A stretch of 64,000 bases of DNA, from assembly GCF_001612845.1 (NCBI RefSeq), contig NZ_BDBF01000004.1, positions 1 through 64,000 on the forward strand, read 5' to 3'. The position numbers were made by a program, and so were the translations under genes. The notes below the pieces were generated by a model. It was not told where the DNA came from. It saw only the letters and a list, made by a program, of their open reading frames with translations, and made no database searches. Positions 38,766 to 46,833 of this stretch are shown one piece after another. The stretch's first letter is position 1, and every line of letters begins with the position of its first letter. The stretch comes from Nocardia elegans NBRC 108235. Lineage in GTDB: Bacteria > Actinomycetota > Actinomycetes > Mycobacteriales > Mycobacteriaceae.

Positions 38766-39266
38766 TCAGTGTTCGGATTCCTGTGCAGTGCTCTCTATTC
38801 GTGTGCCGTCGTAGTACGTGATGATCTCTTGGTAGCGGTCATCTACACGATCGACGTGACGTTCGAGCTCGCTCCAGCTATTGATATCCCTGGTAAAGCT
38901 TTCGCCCACAGTGTCTTTGTACTCCCACCGAGCCAGAGGGGCCGGGCACGCCCTGCGTGTGACCGACTCGTGCCAGGTGGCCGTGTCACCGGCGCCGATG
39001 ATCCGATCGACCGACCCGCATTTCGGACAAGCGGTCGCACTTCGCTCCAGCGCATGTCCGCAATTGCGGCACGTGAATGTAGGCGAGGGGCCCGTTGGCT
39101 CCGGGGCGCTCCCACGGCTGCGCATGACGTTGAACTTGACAGTTTTTTCATGTGTTCGGCACACGCGCCAGGTTTCGTGAGTCTGGTTGGGGTACTCGAT
39201 TTCGACCAGGTGGGTTGCTGGCTGAGTGCAGCTGTCCCAGGCGCAAGCTGCGAATGTGCTGGTCAT
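38766..39266 (-). CDS. Zinc-ribbon protein, unknown function
   Basis: 166 aa. An N-terminal module (CAWDSCTQPATH ... WRVCRTHEKTV) places Cys and His like a zinc site; a second, clear zinc ribbon is CRNCGHALERSATACPKCGS at about residues 66-85. The C-terminal third is acidic and unassigned. Cargo gene between the SOS-like ORF and the HEPN-like gene; no recognised family. Confidence 0.6.
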   Translation of the reverse strand: MTSTFAACAWDSCTQPATHLVEIEYPNQTHETWRVCRTHEKTVKFNVMRSRGSAPEPTGPSPTFTCRNCGHALERSATACPKCGSVDRIIGAGDTATWHESVTRRACPAPLARWEYKDTVGESFTRDINSWSELERHVDRVDDRYQEIITYYDGTRIESTAQESEH

Positions 39267-39434
39267 AGCCGTATCCTACTGATCTATCTATCGCCCAATC
39301 GGAGAACCGGTAGACGACGACCATGCCTCGCATCTGCCGCGAGGCTTGACGACACTTACGTGACCGCTGGGTATCGTCGCTTGGTCCGCGGCGAAATCGA
39401 TCTGCCCAAGAGTGACGGCGACACCGCCCTGCCG

Positions 39435-40268
39435 TCAGTTTGACGGTGAGACTGCGCCGTCGTCCTCGAACCTCTTGTGGAGACGCTGCAGGATCAAGGT
39501 GATGTAGTCCACGATGGCCTGCGCAAGTTCCCCCATCGCCTCTTGGTCCAAGTCGACGCGCTCACCGACCTTGTAGGGCAAGTACGGGCAACTAGTGACG
39601 AAGTGCGAATCGGCAATGCCGGATTTGTGGGCCCACACATTCCTGATCTGGTGAGCTGCACGCAGCTTCTTCTTAACTTCTGGATCGACCCCGATATTGC
39701 GGAGGTCGACGTCCTTCAGTAGGTCCTCAAATTTTTCAAATGCCCCAGTTCCTGGGGGCAGCACCTTTTGGTATATGGCGGTATAAAGTGCATCGTCCTC
39801 AGGGTTGGCAAGCACCGAGACAGGTAGGTTCACGCCCTTGAAGGCAGAGCCTGCCAACAGGTCCGGCCTGTACCGCAGCGAGATCTTGAACACATCGCCA
39901 ACGAAGCTTTCAAGCGCACCCCATATGCCAATCAGATTCGTCGCGAAGATTAGAGGCAAGCCGGCTTCAAGCTCGTCGGCGGAGAGGTGAGGGGCCTCGT
40001 GTCTTGCAATCAACAGTTCGGCCGTGCGATGCACCTCCTCGATGAGCTCGCGGAACTCGTCGGGCATCTCGGCGTGATCCAGGATCTTTTCAAATACACT
40101 ATTGCTCGCTGTCATCACGGTGATCATGTTGGGCGTATTGAGCATCCCGTTCGCCGAGAGATTGAGGAAGCGAAGAGATTCGCTGATGAAGGAAATAACG
40201 CCTTCACCCACTCCCATCAGATGGTTGATTTCGGCGTTCCGCTTGACGTGGTCGGACTCCGGCGGCAT
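39435..40268 (-). CDS. HEPN-like protein (RNxxxH motif)
   Basis: 277 aa, largely helical, low-GC for this genome. The region IRNVWAHKSGIAD has Arg209 and His214 in the R-x4-H spacing of HEPN ribonucleases, with N next to R; FATNLIGIWGALESFVGDVF upstream resembles the first HEPN helix of cell-suicide RNases. The ATG at 40268 is chosen; upstream sequence in the same frame is the antisense of the divergent HNH gene. Probably an RNase toxin or defence effector; whether it needs a partner is unknown. Assignment rests on motif and helix pattern only. Confidence 0.55.
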   Translation of the reverse strand: MPPESDHVKRNAEINHLMGVGEGVISFISESLRFLNLSANGMLNTPNMITVMTASNSVFEKILDHAEMPDEFRELIEEVHRTAELLIARHEAPHLSADELEAGLPLIFATNLIGIWGALESFVGDVFKISLRYRPDLLAGSAFKGVNLPVSVLANPEDDALYTAIYQKVLPPGTGAFEKFEDLLKDVDLRNIGVDPEVKKKLRAAHQIRNVWAHKSGIADSHFVTSCPYLPYKVGERVDLDQEAMGELAQAIVDYITLILQRLHKRFEDDGAVSPSN

Positions 40269-40421
40269 GCGCCCATAGTGGCATAGCTGGCCTGGGTGCG
40301 TCGCGTGACGCTGTACTGGCAGCCGCGCGGAGCAGAAGACTCGTGTCGGTGGCGCTGCGTAGGATCGTCCGGCGGCGACCGAAACTGGTGGGCCACAACC
40401 GAAGAGCCGAAGGAGAGCCCC

Positions 40422-41393
40422 GTGCTGGCATGGGCGTTGAAGTCGGTCGGCGAAGACCGCGACTGGCACAGCAACGAAGGTTATGCCGACATCCCTGGCG
40501 TCCAGTACGTCTACACCAACACGGTGGGGAACAGCACCAAGGTAGCCCCAGGCGATGTGGCAGTCGTACACGACAAGCGATTAGTGCATGGGATATCGGT
40601 GGTCGACGAGGTTGCTGTAGAACACCATGTCCCGGTCAAGATCAAACGCTGCCCCAGATGCGACAGGGCGTCGGTCGAGCGACGGAAGAAGAAGCGGCCA
40701 GAATTCGTTTGCGGCAGCAGGGCTTGCCGATTCGAGTTCTCCGCTCCGGTCGTCAGAGACGAAACCAGGACCGTATACACCGCATACATCGCTGCTCATT
40801 GGAGGGCGATCGACGGCGCTCTGACTACCGACAGTCTGATGTCCGCTAGAGCAAACAACGACCGGCAGAGCTCAATTCGGCCACTAGATCTAGAACAGCT
40901 CGAACAGCTGCTTGCTCCCTTTGCGATTGGTCCGGTCACGAGTGGAAGGCATCCCGCAGCCACGACCACGGGTGTTGTTCAGCGCCGTCCGATTGCCGGC
41001 GGACGTAAGCGGCGGAGCGTGCCGGTACGCAACGGCCAGGATAAGTTCCGCACTGCGTTGCTTCAGCGCGACAAGTTGCACTGTGCGATAACCGGCCCCT
41101 GCCATCCGAAGGTGCTGGAGGCGGCACACCTGCGCCAGTATTCCGTCCACGAGACTCACGTGCTCACGGAAGGACTGCTACTACGAGCAGATATCCATCG
41201 ACTGTTCGACAACGGCCTCATCGCGATCGACCCGGTGACTACGGAAGTTGTTGTGGCACCCGAACTCGACGACTACCCGGCGTACGCGTCGCTTCGTGGG
41301 ACGAAGGCACGGATCTCTGACGAGGTCAACAGGGCCGTGTTGGCCGAACATCACGAAGACACCGTTGCCGGTTGGGGTTTGGAGTTGTCATGA
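40422..41393 (+). CDS. HNH endonuclease with N-terminal sensor-like domain
   Basis: 323 aa from the GTG at 40422, well supported by AGGAGAG; longer frames upstream are rejected. Residues 1-85 form a small beta-rich domain (WHSNEGYADIPGVQYVYTN ... VAPGDVAVVHD), PUA/EVE-like in feel. A zinc ribbon follows (CPRCDRA ... CGSRACRFEF). The C-terminal HNH_2-type nuclease has Cys221, EAAHL with His236, and LLLRADIHRLFDNG with His259 and Asn264. Such fusions often cut modified or foreign DNA. Translationally coupled to the CxxC mini-protein (ATGA) and divergent from the HEPN-like gene. Confidence 0.8.
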   Translation: MLAWALKSVGEDRDWHSNEGYADIPGVQYVYTNTVGNSTKVAPGDVAVVHDKRLVHGISVVDEVAVEHHVPVKIKRCPRCDRASVERRKKKRPEFVCGSRACRFEFSAPVVRDETRTVYTAYIAAHWRAIDGALTTDSLMSARANNDRQSSIRPLDLEQLEQLLAPFAIGPVTSGRHPAATTTGVVQRRPIAGGRKRRSVPVRNGQDKFRTALLQRDKLHCAITGPCHPKVLEAAHLRQYSVHETHVLTEGLLLRADIHRLFDNGLIAIDPVTTEVVVAPELDDYPAYASLRGTKARISDEVNRAVLAEHHEDTVAGWGLELS

Positions 41394-41566
41394 GAAACAA
41401 GTTCAGCAAGGCATGTGCGGTGTGCGGTACCACGGTAGACGCGGGCGAAGGCACCGTGCTTCCTCGTGGTCAGCGTTCGTCCTCCCCAGTCATTTGCGAT
41501 CTATGCATGCCCGAGGTGGACGAAATGGAACGAGAAGCTGAAGAACAAGCGGAGGGTGTCGATTAG
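41390..41566 (+). CDS. CxxC mini-protein coupled to HNH nuclease
   Basis: 58 aa. Two pairs of cysteines (CAVC near residue 9 and CDLC near 37) can bind one zinc, flanked by RGQRSSSPVI and an acidic C-terminus (MPEVDEMEREAEEQAEG). Its ATG overlaps the HNH stop (ATGA), so both are made together. A frameshifted homologue lies at 35895-36064. Could be a small regulator, immunity-like partner or cofactor of the nuclease; no family recognised. Confidence 0.7.
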   Translation: MRNKFSKACAVCGTTVDAGEGTVLPRGQRSSSPVICDLCMPEVDEMEREAEEQAEGVD

Positions 41567-41747
41567 CCCAGTGCTCAAACTTTGGCGGGATCGAAGAACT
41601 GCACCCAACTCTGGTCCGGCGCCAGGATCTGTCGTGCACTGTCGCAGTTCTACCAGCGTGGTGGTCGGCTCTTGATCGCCGCCACTAGATCAACGCGGCG
41701 CTCTCGGCGACGACACGCGCGACGATCTCGTCGTCGGTGTCCGCACT

Positions 41748-42683
41748 TCAGTAGACCGAGGCGGGGCGACCAACGATCTGTGCACGTTGTTCCTCACTGA
41801 GGCTGATATATGGCATTTCAGCTTCGGTGAAGATCGCACCCTGCAAGTCCGCTCCGTACAGTTCGAGCTCCACCAGGGTCGACCCGCTAAAGTCAGCTTC
41901 GGTCAGGTTAGTGTTCGACAACCCGACCTCGCAGAGCTTGGCACTGCGAAAGCTGACGCCTTCCATGTCCGCCCCGGCGAATTCGACCAACTTCAATCTT
42001 GTGCCGCTCAAATCCGCACCCTCCATCTGCGCCTTATCCAAAGAGACAGATATCAGCGTTGCGCCGGCCAAAGTTGCCCGAGTCAGGTTAAAGCCCTCCA
42101 GCCCGAAACCTTCTAGCATGACCCCGGAGATATCGATGTTGCGCAGATCTCGCAGCGATGGCGATCTTTCGAGGAGGGACTGGAGGATGATACGGCGAAC
42201 TTCCGCTTCGCCCCTGACGCCAGGATCATCCGAGTTGCGCGGTCTCGGCGTCGGACCCCTCAAGTAGTTATGCATCAAGTCGAGACAAACTCGCTTCTGC
42301 TCGGTATGACCATGAGCGTTCCAATCATCCGCGAGCTGTGCTAATGCGAGGGCGCCGGCCTGTCTTACCGCCGCTGAATCGTCGCCGAGGAACTTCGCGA
42401 CAGTCACGTACCGGTCATGCAATGCTGCAATCTGTTCGGCCCGGCGTGTATCGAGATAGTGAAAATGCTCCTGCGATCGACTTCTGGCGCCATTCAGGTA
42501 GACGAGAAGCGCCGCGATTACGGCCCCAACCCCCGTCACGATGGTCGCGACGGGCTGAGTGAGGCCATAGTGAATGACCGCCCCACTCACCAATCCAGCT
42601 ACCGCCAGGCCAAGGACGGCTGCCGGTATGGCGAACCAGGCTATCCGCCGTCGCTCGGACTTCGCATCTTCAGTCGTCGACAT
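41748..42683 (-). CDS. Membrane-anchored pentapeptide-repeat protein
   Basis: 311 aa. Two hydrophobic helices (about 14-36 and 42-64) anchor it. A soluble helical linker (about 70-165) precedes some 20 pentapeptide repeats (LEGFNLTRATLAGATLISV, LEGADLSG, LTEADFSGSTL, LYGADLQGA) at 180-295, a right-handed beta-helix. Membrane pentapeptide proteins occur in mobile elements and defence islands, but no catalytic domain is present. Downstream of the pfkB gene across a palindromic region. Confidence 0.75.
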   Translation of the reverse strand: MSTTEDAKSERRRIAWFAIPAAVLGLAVAGLVSGAVIHYGLTQPVATIVTGVGAVIAALLVYLNGARSRSQEHFHYLDTRRAEQIAALHDRYVTVAKFLGDDSAAVRQAGALALAQLADDWNAHGHTEQKRVCLDLMHNYLRGPTPRPRNSDDPGVRGEAEVRRIILQSLLERSPSLRDLRNIDISGVMLEGFGLEGFNLTRATLAGATLISVSLDKAQMEGADLSGTRLKLVEFAGADMEGVSFRSAKLCEVGLSNTNLTEADFSGSTLVELELYGADLQGAIFTEAEMPYISLSEEQRAQIVGRPASVY

Positions 42684-42786
42684 CAGTTCCCTCCCAACAC
42701 TGTTGGCATCCTATGTACATGTGGGCCACCCGCTCCTCTGGTGCGGGCACTGGCGTTTCGAGCCAGGAGCCGAAGGGGGAAGTACT

Positions 42787-42826
42787 GGACAGTCGGGGGC
42801 GGATTAGTATCCGCCCCCGACTGTCC
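42787..42826. repeat. 18-bp perfect hairpin
   Basis: GGACAGTCGGGGGCGGAT (42787-42804), loop TAGT, then its exact complement (42809-42826). It abuts the larger nested palindrome and could act as a terminator on either strand. Confidence 0.85.
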
Positions 42827-42982
42827 TCCCCGGTTTGCCCCGCCGACCAGCGGTTTTGGTGGTGGTGTCTGGCTGCCTGCCGCAGGGACACTAAACACAC
42901 CCTGCGGGCGCATTTAGTGTCCCTGCGGCAGGCAGCCAGACAGTTGAGGGCATAGGGCTGGTCGGCGGGGCAAACCGGGGAG
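42826..42982. repeat. 157-bp nested palindrome (25-bp outer, 30-bp inner arms)
   Basis: Outer arms 42826-42850 and 42958-42982 are perfect 25-bp inverted repeats; inner arms 42866-42895 and 42913-42942 are perfect 30-bp inverted repeats with a 17-base loop. Spacers between arms are unlike each other. The structure could be a MITE-type insertion, a replication or transfer origin, or a structured RNA. Confidence 0.92.
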
Positions 42983-43158
42983 AAGAGAGGACTGGACGGG
43001 AGGGGACTGGACCGAGGAGGACCGGCACTGGGTGGGTTTGGGTGCGTGGAGATTTCGAGATTCAGGGTTGCGGTGAGTAGTTGGTCGAGCAGAGGACCGG
43101 CACCGGGGAAGGCTCCGATTTGGGGCGGCGTGGGTGGCCGGCGGTCTGCAGGGGCGAA

Positions 43159-44082
43159 TTAGCGCGGCGGCCCGGGGGGCATCGATGCGGATCCGCCGGC
43201 GTGCTGGATCGAATACGCTGCGGCTGCGAGTGCGTCGGCAATCGACGTTTCGATCGGGGAGCCGGATACGGCCGACGCGGCGAAGTGTGCGGCGAACGCG
43301 TCGCTTGCTCCGGTGGTGTCGATGACTTCTGCGACCGGATGCGCGGGAAAATGCGCGGTCGAGCTATTCGCGAATGCGTAGCAGCCGTCGGCGCCGCAGG
43401 TGACGACGATGTTGGGTACCCCAGTCGCGTTGTGCAGCATGAGCGGCACGTCGGCAGGGTTGGAGGTGGCCGCGGTTCTCTTGGGCGCGAGGAGCGCCAG
43501 TGCCTCACTTCGATTCGGCAGGAGTACATCGACTCCGTCGTATGGCAAGGTATGCGCGTCCGCCAGCGGCGGCGAAGGCTGTACCACCACTGTGGCCGGG
43601 AAGTGCTGAAAAGCCGACAACGCATAGCGCGCAGTGTCCAGCGGCAACTCATATGTCATGAGCACTGCGTCAGCCGCGGCCAGTTGTTGCCGGGCACCGT
43701 CGATATCAGTTGGTGCGATTGCAGTTTCGTCGGAGATTCGCCATAGGAATGAAGTCTCGCCCGCGTCGCCGACGAAGCACATGCACACCGGGGTGTTCGC
43801 GTTGTCTTCGTACCGGATCAAGGTGGTATCGACGCGATTGCGTTCGAGGGCATCGATCACGATGCCGCCGGCCGGATCCCGCCCGACGACGCCCAACGCC
43901 AGAACATCGGCGCCCAGTCGCGCAAGCGCAATGGCCTGGTTGAGCGCTTTGCCACCGGGTACGAGCGTGATCGATTCGGCCAGTGTCGCGGATTCCCAGG
44001 CTGGCAGGTCGCTCGTTCGCGCGATGCAGTCCACGACATACGCACCGATCACGACGAACCGGCGTCCGGCAACACTATCCAT
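43159..44082 (-). CDS. PfkB-family sugar or nucleoside kinase
   Basis: 307 aa, ribokinase fold. The N-terminal PfkB signature region is GGKALNQAIALARLGAD; the C-terminal signature DTTGASDAF holds the catalytic Asp and anion hole, so it looks active. Substrate could be ribose, adenosine or another furanoside. Its ATG overlaps the stop of the XRE-deformylase gene by one base (TGATG), implying fixed co-expression. Carbohydrate kinases are unusual element cargo, and nothing else nearby concerns sugar catabolism; the coupled partner suggests a regulatory or defence role. Confidence 0.85.
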   Translation of the reverse strand: MDSVAGRRFVVIGAYVVDCIARTSDLPAWESATLAESITLVPGGKALNQAIALARLGADVLALGVVGRDPAGGIVIDALERNRVDTTLIRYEDNANTPVCMCFVGDAGETSFLWRISDETAIAPTDIDGARQQLAAADAVLMTYELPLDTARYALSAFQHFPATVVVQPSPPLADAHTLPYDGVDVLLPNRSEALALLAPKRTAATSNPADVPLMLHNATGVPNIVVTCGADGCYAFANSSTAHFPAHPVAEVIDTTGASDAFAAHFAASAVSGSPIETSIADALAAAAYSIQHAGGSASMPPGPPR

Positions 44083-45566
44083 CAGGCCGGATAGTTCCAC
44101 TGCTGACCGGTGCCGCGGTATTGCGCTACCGGGATCGGTTGTGTACCAGGCAGCATCCGCGAGCGATACAGAAGTCCGTTCAGATGATCGATCTCGTGCG
44201 CCACAAGCCGCGCCAGACCGCGCTCGAACACCGTGATCTGCTCGTTTCCGTCGATGTCGACGTGCTCAACGTGAATCGCCAGCGGGCGCGGCACCTTGCC
44301 GCGGACATCGAAGAAGCTCAGGCAGCCCTCGTACTGGACATCGGTTTCCACGGATTGATCGATGATCGTCGGATTCAGCAGCGTGATAAGCGTCTGATCG
44401 GGAGCGCGAACTACCGCAGCCGATCGCGGGATCCCGATCTGCGGTGCGGCGATGCCCATACCCTTGCTGAACGTATGGGTATCGGCGACTCGCGTCATTG
44501 CGGATTGCAGTTCAGCGATGACGCGCCGGGCGTCATCGGCCTCACGAGGTAGGTCGAACGGCTGCGTGGAGCCGGACAGCACTGGGTCGCCTTCCTGGAC
44601 GATCCCAATGGCCGACATTCGCTCGCTTGGAAGTACCTCGGAAGTGGGCATCTCATCCTTCGGGTGATGGTTTTTGAAACGCCATTCGAGCCGGTATCGC
44701 GCATGAAGCGGAGGGTTGTCTGTGCTCCAGCAAAACTGTACGCGGTCACCGGATTCCGTCCGCTGGATCGGATCGCGGAACGGCAGTGCTTCCGCGCTCA
44801 TCGACGTTTCCATGCCCCAGACGTTCGGGCGGCACTCCACCGGGAAATCGAGGCGGACGACGATCCGATCCGTCGGTAACCGGATAGCCCGCTGGAACCA
44901 CTGCCCCCACTTGTCGTCGCCCACCGTGTACGAGTAGTCGATCACGGTCGACTCGCCTGGATACAGCGGGAATCGGGACTCTTCATTCTCGAACAGCAGC
45001 CAGAGTTCCTTGAACGCGTCCCGATCGTGCTGGACGTGCCACGTCATCGGCTCATCGTCACAGTGCGCGACCAGATTGAGTTCTTCCCAGGTAAGAGGAT
45101 CGTTCCGATACAGCTCGTTCGAGTACTCCGGTGAACCGGGATGCCGATCTACGGATATGCGGATCAAGTAGCGATAGATCGGCGCCGTACCGCAATTTCG
45201 GATCCTTCGCCGCTGTGAAGCGCGGTAGTTGCCGATGATGTGGTCGTAGTGCAGCTCCGCTTCCTCGAGTTCAACTATCAGACCGTTGTCATGCGCGTTC
45301 ACCGCTGCAGTCGGATCGGACCGCGATGGTTGGCCATTCGCGGCCTGTGCGGCGACCTTGTAGGCGCGCCGGATCGCGCCGCCGGCCGACAGAGCTTCGT
45401 CAGCTCGCTTCGCGAAGTCGGGCGCTGGAAAGTCCTGTCCGGTCTCAACTTTCGAGACGTAGGATCGGTCGTACTGGATCCGTTTGGCAAGCGCCGACTG
45501 TGATATGCCCTGGTTCTCGCGCCACCGCTTCAGTTCCCCAATGAAGTTGGCCATCTCGTCGGACAT
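44082..45566 (-). CDS. XRE helix-turn-helix fused to peptide deformylase
   Basis: 494 aa. Residues 8-62 are an XRE DNA-binding domain (GISQSALAKRIQYDRSYVSKVETGQ). Residues ~95-300 are a beta-rich domain with many Trp (WEELNLVAHCDDEP, WFQRAIRLPTDRIVVRLDFP), unassigned. Residues ~317-475 are a complete peptide deformylase: motif 1 GMGIAAPQ (369-376), motif 2 EGCLS with metal-ligand Cys415, motif 3 HEIDH (457-461). All catalytic and metal residues are kept, so it should remove formyl groups or bind formyl-peptides. ATG at 45566 has GGGGGAG upstream; a dyad lies at 45600-45623. Coupled to pfkB. Confidence 0.85.
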   Translation of the reverse strand: MSDEMANFIGELKRWRENQGISQSALAKRIQYDRSYVSKVETGQDFPAPDFAKRADEALSAGGAIRRAYKVAAQAANGQPSRSDPTAAVNAHDNGLIVELEEAELHYDHIIGNYRASQRRRIRNCGTAPIYRYLIRISVDRHPGSPEYSNELYRNDPLTWEELNLVAHCDDEPMTWHVQHDRDAFKELWLLFENEESRFPLYPGESTVIDYSYTVGDDKWGQWFQRAIRLPTDRIVVRLDFPVECRPNVWGMETSMSAEALPFRDPIQRTESGDRVQFCWSTDNPPLHARYRLEWRFKNHHPKDEMPTSEVLPSERMSAIGIVQEGDPVLSGSTQPFDLPREADDARRVIAELQSAMTRVADTHTFSKGMGIAAPQIGIPRSAAVVRAPDQTLITLLNPTIIDQSVETDVQYEGCLSFFDVRGKVPRPLAIHVEHVDIDGNEQITVFERGLARLVAHEIDHLNGLLYRSRMLPGTQPIPVAQYRGTGQQWNYPA

Positions 45567-45599
45567 CGACGCTCCCCCTGTGACTTTTGGTGGGTCGGT

Positions 45600-45623
45600 G
45601 GGCACATCGTGTTCACAGTGCCC
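45600..45623. promoter_or_regulatory. Dyad upstream of XRE-deformylase gene
   Basis: GGGCAC-N12-GTGCCC lies 34 bp before the ATG at 45566, in the only 113-bp gap that can hold its promoter. A candidate autoregulatory site for the XRE domain; inferred. Confidence 0.45.
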
Positions 45624-45679
45624 TCACCTGCTTCTCCGGGTGTTTTCTGTACCACATGAACGATGCAACGAGATCGGCC

Positions 45680-46045
45680 TCACGACGGAGTCAAGTCGTG
45701 AACGGCCCGCTCCAGGCGCTCGATTCGGGCTTCCAGCTCGGCGGTCGTGCTGCGAAGGCGACCGAGTTCTTCTTGCACGGATCGGGCCGGCGCGACATCG
45801 CTTTCGTCCGGCAAGGGATCGTTCACGTAGACGCCAGATGCGGCGCGAGCGGTCAGCCAGCCTTGATCCTCGAGCAGACGAAGTGCCTTTTGCACGGTGC
45901 CGAGCGACACCTCATATCGGTCCACGAGTCCGCGGTGGCCAGGAAGCTTGCGGTCCTCGTCTTGGAGCGCTCCGCTTCGGATGTCGTGCTTGATTGCGGC
46001 AGCTACACGCTCGTATTTGGCCAATCCGGGCGGCGAACTCTCCAT
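45680..46045 (-). CDS. GntR-family repressor of the element
   Basis: 121 aa. Residues 8-75 form a GntR winged helix (YERVAAAIKHDIRSGAL, LVDRYEVSLGTVQKALRLLEDQGWL). Instead of a ligand domain it has a short coiled coil (LGRLRSTTAELEARIERLERAV). Size and place, divergent from the transfer operon, match the KorSA-type repressors of actinomycete elements such as pSAM2. Likely binds the GATAC dyads at 46077-46135 and keeps the operon silent. Confidence 0.82.
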   Translation of the reverse strand: MESSPPGLAKYERVAAAIKHDIRSGALQDEDRKLPGHRGLVDRYEVSLGTVQKALRLLEDQGWLTARAASGVYVNDPLPDESDVAPARSVQEELGRLRSTTAELEARIERLERAVHDLTPS

Positions 46046-46076
46046 AGTTCGAGTCTACGACGGACCGGTGCGTACC

Positions 46077-46135
46077 GATACGTATCAGCCATTGACGGCA
46101 ACTGATACACACTGATATGATTCAGTATGTATCGG
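46077..46135. promoter_or_regulatory. GATAC-type operators of the GntR regulator
   Basis: GATACGTATC (46077-46086) is a perfect palindrome. CTGATACACACTGA (46102-46115) and TTCAGTATGTATCGG (46121-46135) form an imperfect inverted repeat with the same GATAC core. They lie 32-90 bp upstream of the repressor start, in the shared promoter region. Confidence 0.6.
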
Positions 46136-46229
46136 TGGTGTTGGGGAAGGAGGGCCAGGCATGGGGCCCTGACCGAGACCGTCTCTGAATCACGTTGCTC
46201 GGCACCGAAATTCGGCCGAGAGAGGAAAA

Positions 46230-46257
46230 GCCCCCGGTAGCGCCAACTACCGAGGGC
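46230..46257 (+). terminator. Leader hairpin or attenuator of the transfer operon
   Basis: GCCCCCGGTAG (46230-46240) pairs with CTACCGAGGGC (46247-46257), one mismatch, in the untranslated leader 67 bp before the first gene. No T-run follows, so it may stabilise or attenuate the transcript. Confidence 0.45.
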
Positions 46258-46324
46258 CCAAGAACCAAAGCGGGTGCAACCGCTTCAGCAATTTCCCACT
46301 TCCAGGACGAGAGGTCCCCGAAGC

Positions 46325-46534
46325 ATGTCCAGTGTATCTGGCCGTAAGGCCAAATCTGTCTCCCGTATTTCCCGATTGCGCCGTGGTCAGGCCCGGTCTG
46401 CGTCCCTGAATCGCTTGGAGCGAGCGGTGGATCCGGATGGTCTGCTCTCGCCCGAGGAGCGCGCGTGGCGCGCTGATCAGCTGCGCACGATGCGCAAGAT
46501 TGCCCGTCTCAGCCGCCGGTTGGAGGTGGCGTGA
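46325..46534 (+). CDS. Small basic protein, first gene of the transfer operon
   Basis: 69 aa, rich in Arg/Lys/Ser (SSVSGRKAKSVSRISRLRRGQ), with an amphipathic C-terminal helix (EERAWRADQLRTMRKIARLSRRLEV). AGAGG precedes the ATG at 46325. Probably binds nucleic acid or a partner; no family recognised. Its stop overlaps the next start region (GTGATG). Confidence 0.6.
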   Translation: MSSVSGRKAKSVSRISRLRRGQARSASLNRLERAVDPDGLLSPEERAWRADQLRTMRKIARLSRRLEVA

Positions 46535-46833
46535 TGCAGGACTTCATGGGCGCATACGTATCCAAGGTCGACAAGTTCGGCCATCAGGAAGACGTCGACG
46601 AAGTCGTCGCCACGGCGAGTGTTCGAGGCTCGTTCCGCGTCAAGTACTACGCCAACGTCGACAAAGTTTGTGTCGACGTTCGGGGCCAGCTGGGCTCGGG
46701 CGACATCGGAATGCAGTTGACGCTCGATCAGGCAATCCTGCTCCGGGAGTTGCTCGCGGCCGGGATCGCCGACATGCAGGCGGCGAAGGCCGCGCAGGTG
46801 CTGGAATTGCCCGCCGGCGGTGATGCGGCATGA
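46534..46833 (+). CDS. Hypothetical protein
   Basis: 99 aa; GGAGG at 46522 precedes the ATG at 46534. Mixed alpha/beta composition with a strand-rich centre (SFRVKYYANVDKVCVDVRG) and a C-terminal helix (AILLRELLAAGIADMQAAKAAQVL). No family recognised. Overlaps the next gene by 4 bp. Confidence 0.6.
   Translation: MQDFMGAYVSKVDKFGHQEDVDEVVATASVRGSFRVKYYANVDKVCVDVRGQLGSGDIGMQLTLDQAILLRELLAAGIADMQAAKAAQVLELPAGGDAA

Larger units (their letters stand above)
42684..43158. other. 475-bp non-coding region with palindromes
   Basis: Between the pentapeptide start and the pfkB stop. It holds one 18-bp hairpin and one large nested palindrome (listed separately) and three copies of ACTGGAC (42784, 42991, 43006). 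Short frames here arise from the palindromes and are not coding. Confidence 0.7.

Noticed and set aside
40296..40421. Upstream extension of the HNH gene
   Set aside because: The added 42 residues are low-complexity and overlap the divergent promoter; the GTG at 40422 has AGGAGAG at proper spacing.
42574..42955. Short frames across 42.57-42.96 kb on both strands
   Set aside because: They arise from the inverted repeats and code for mirror-like, motif-free peptides.
42787..42982. CRISPR array
   Set aside because: Repeats are inverted, not direct and regularly spaced, and no cas genes are present.
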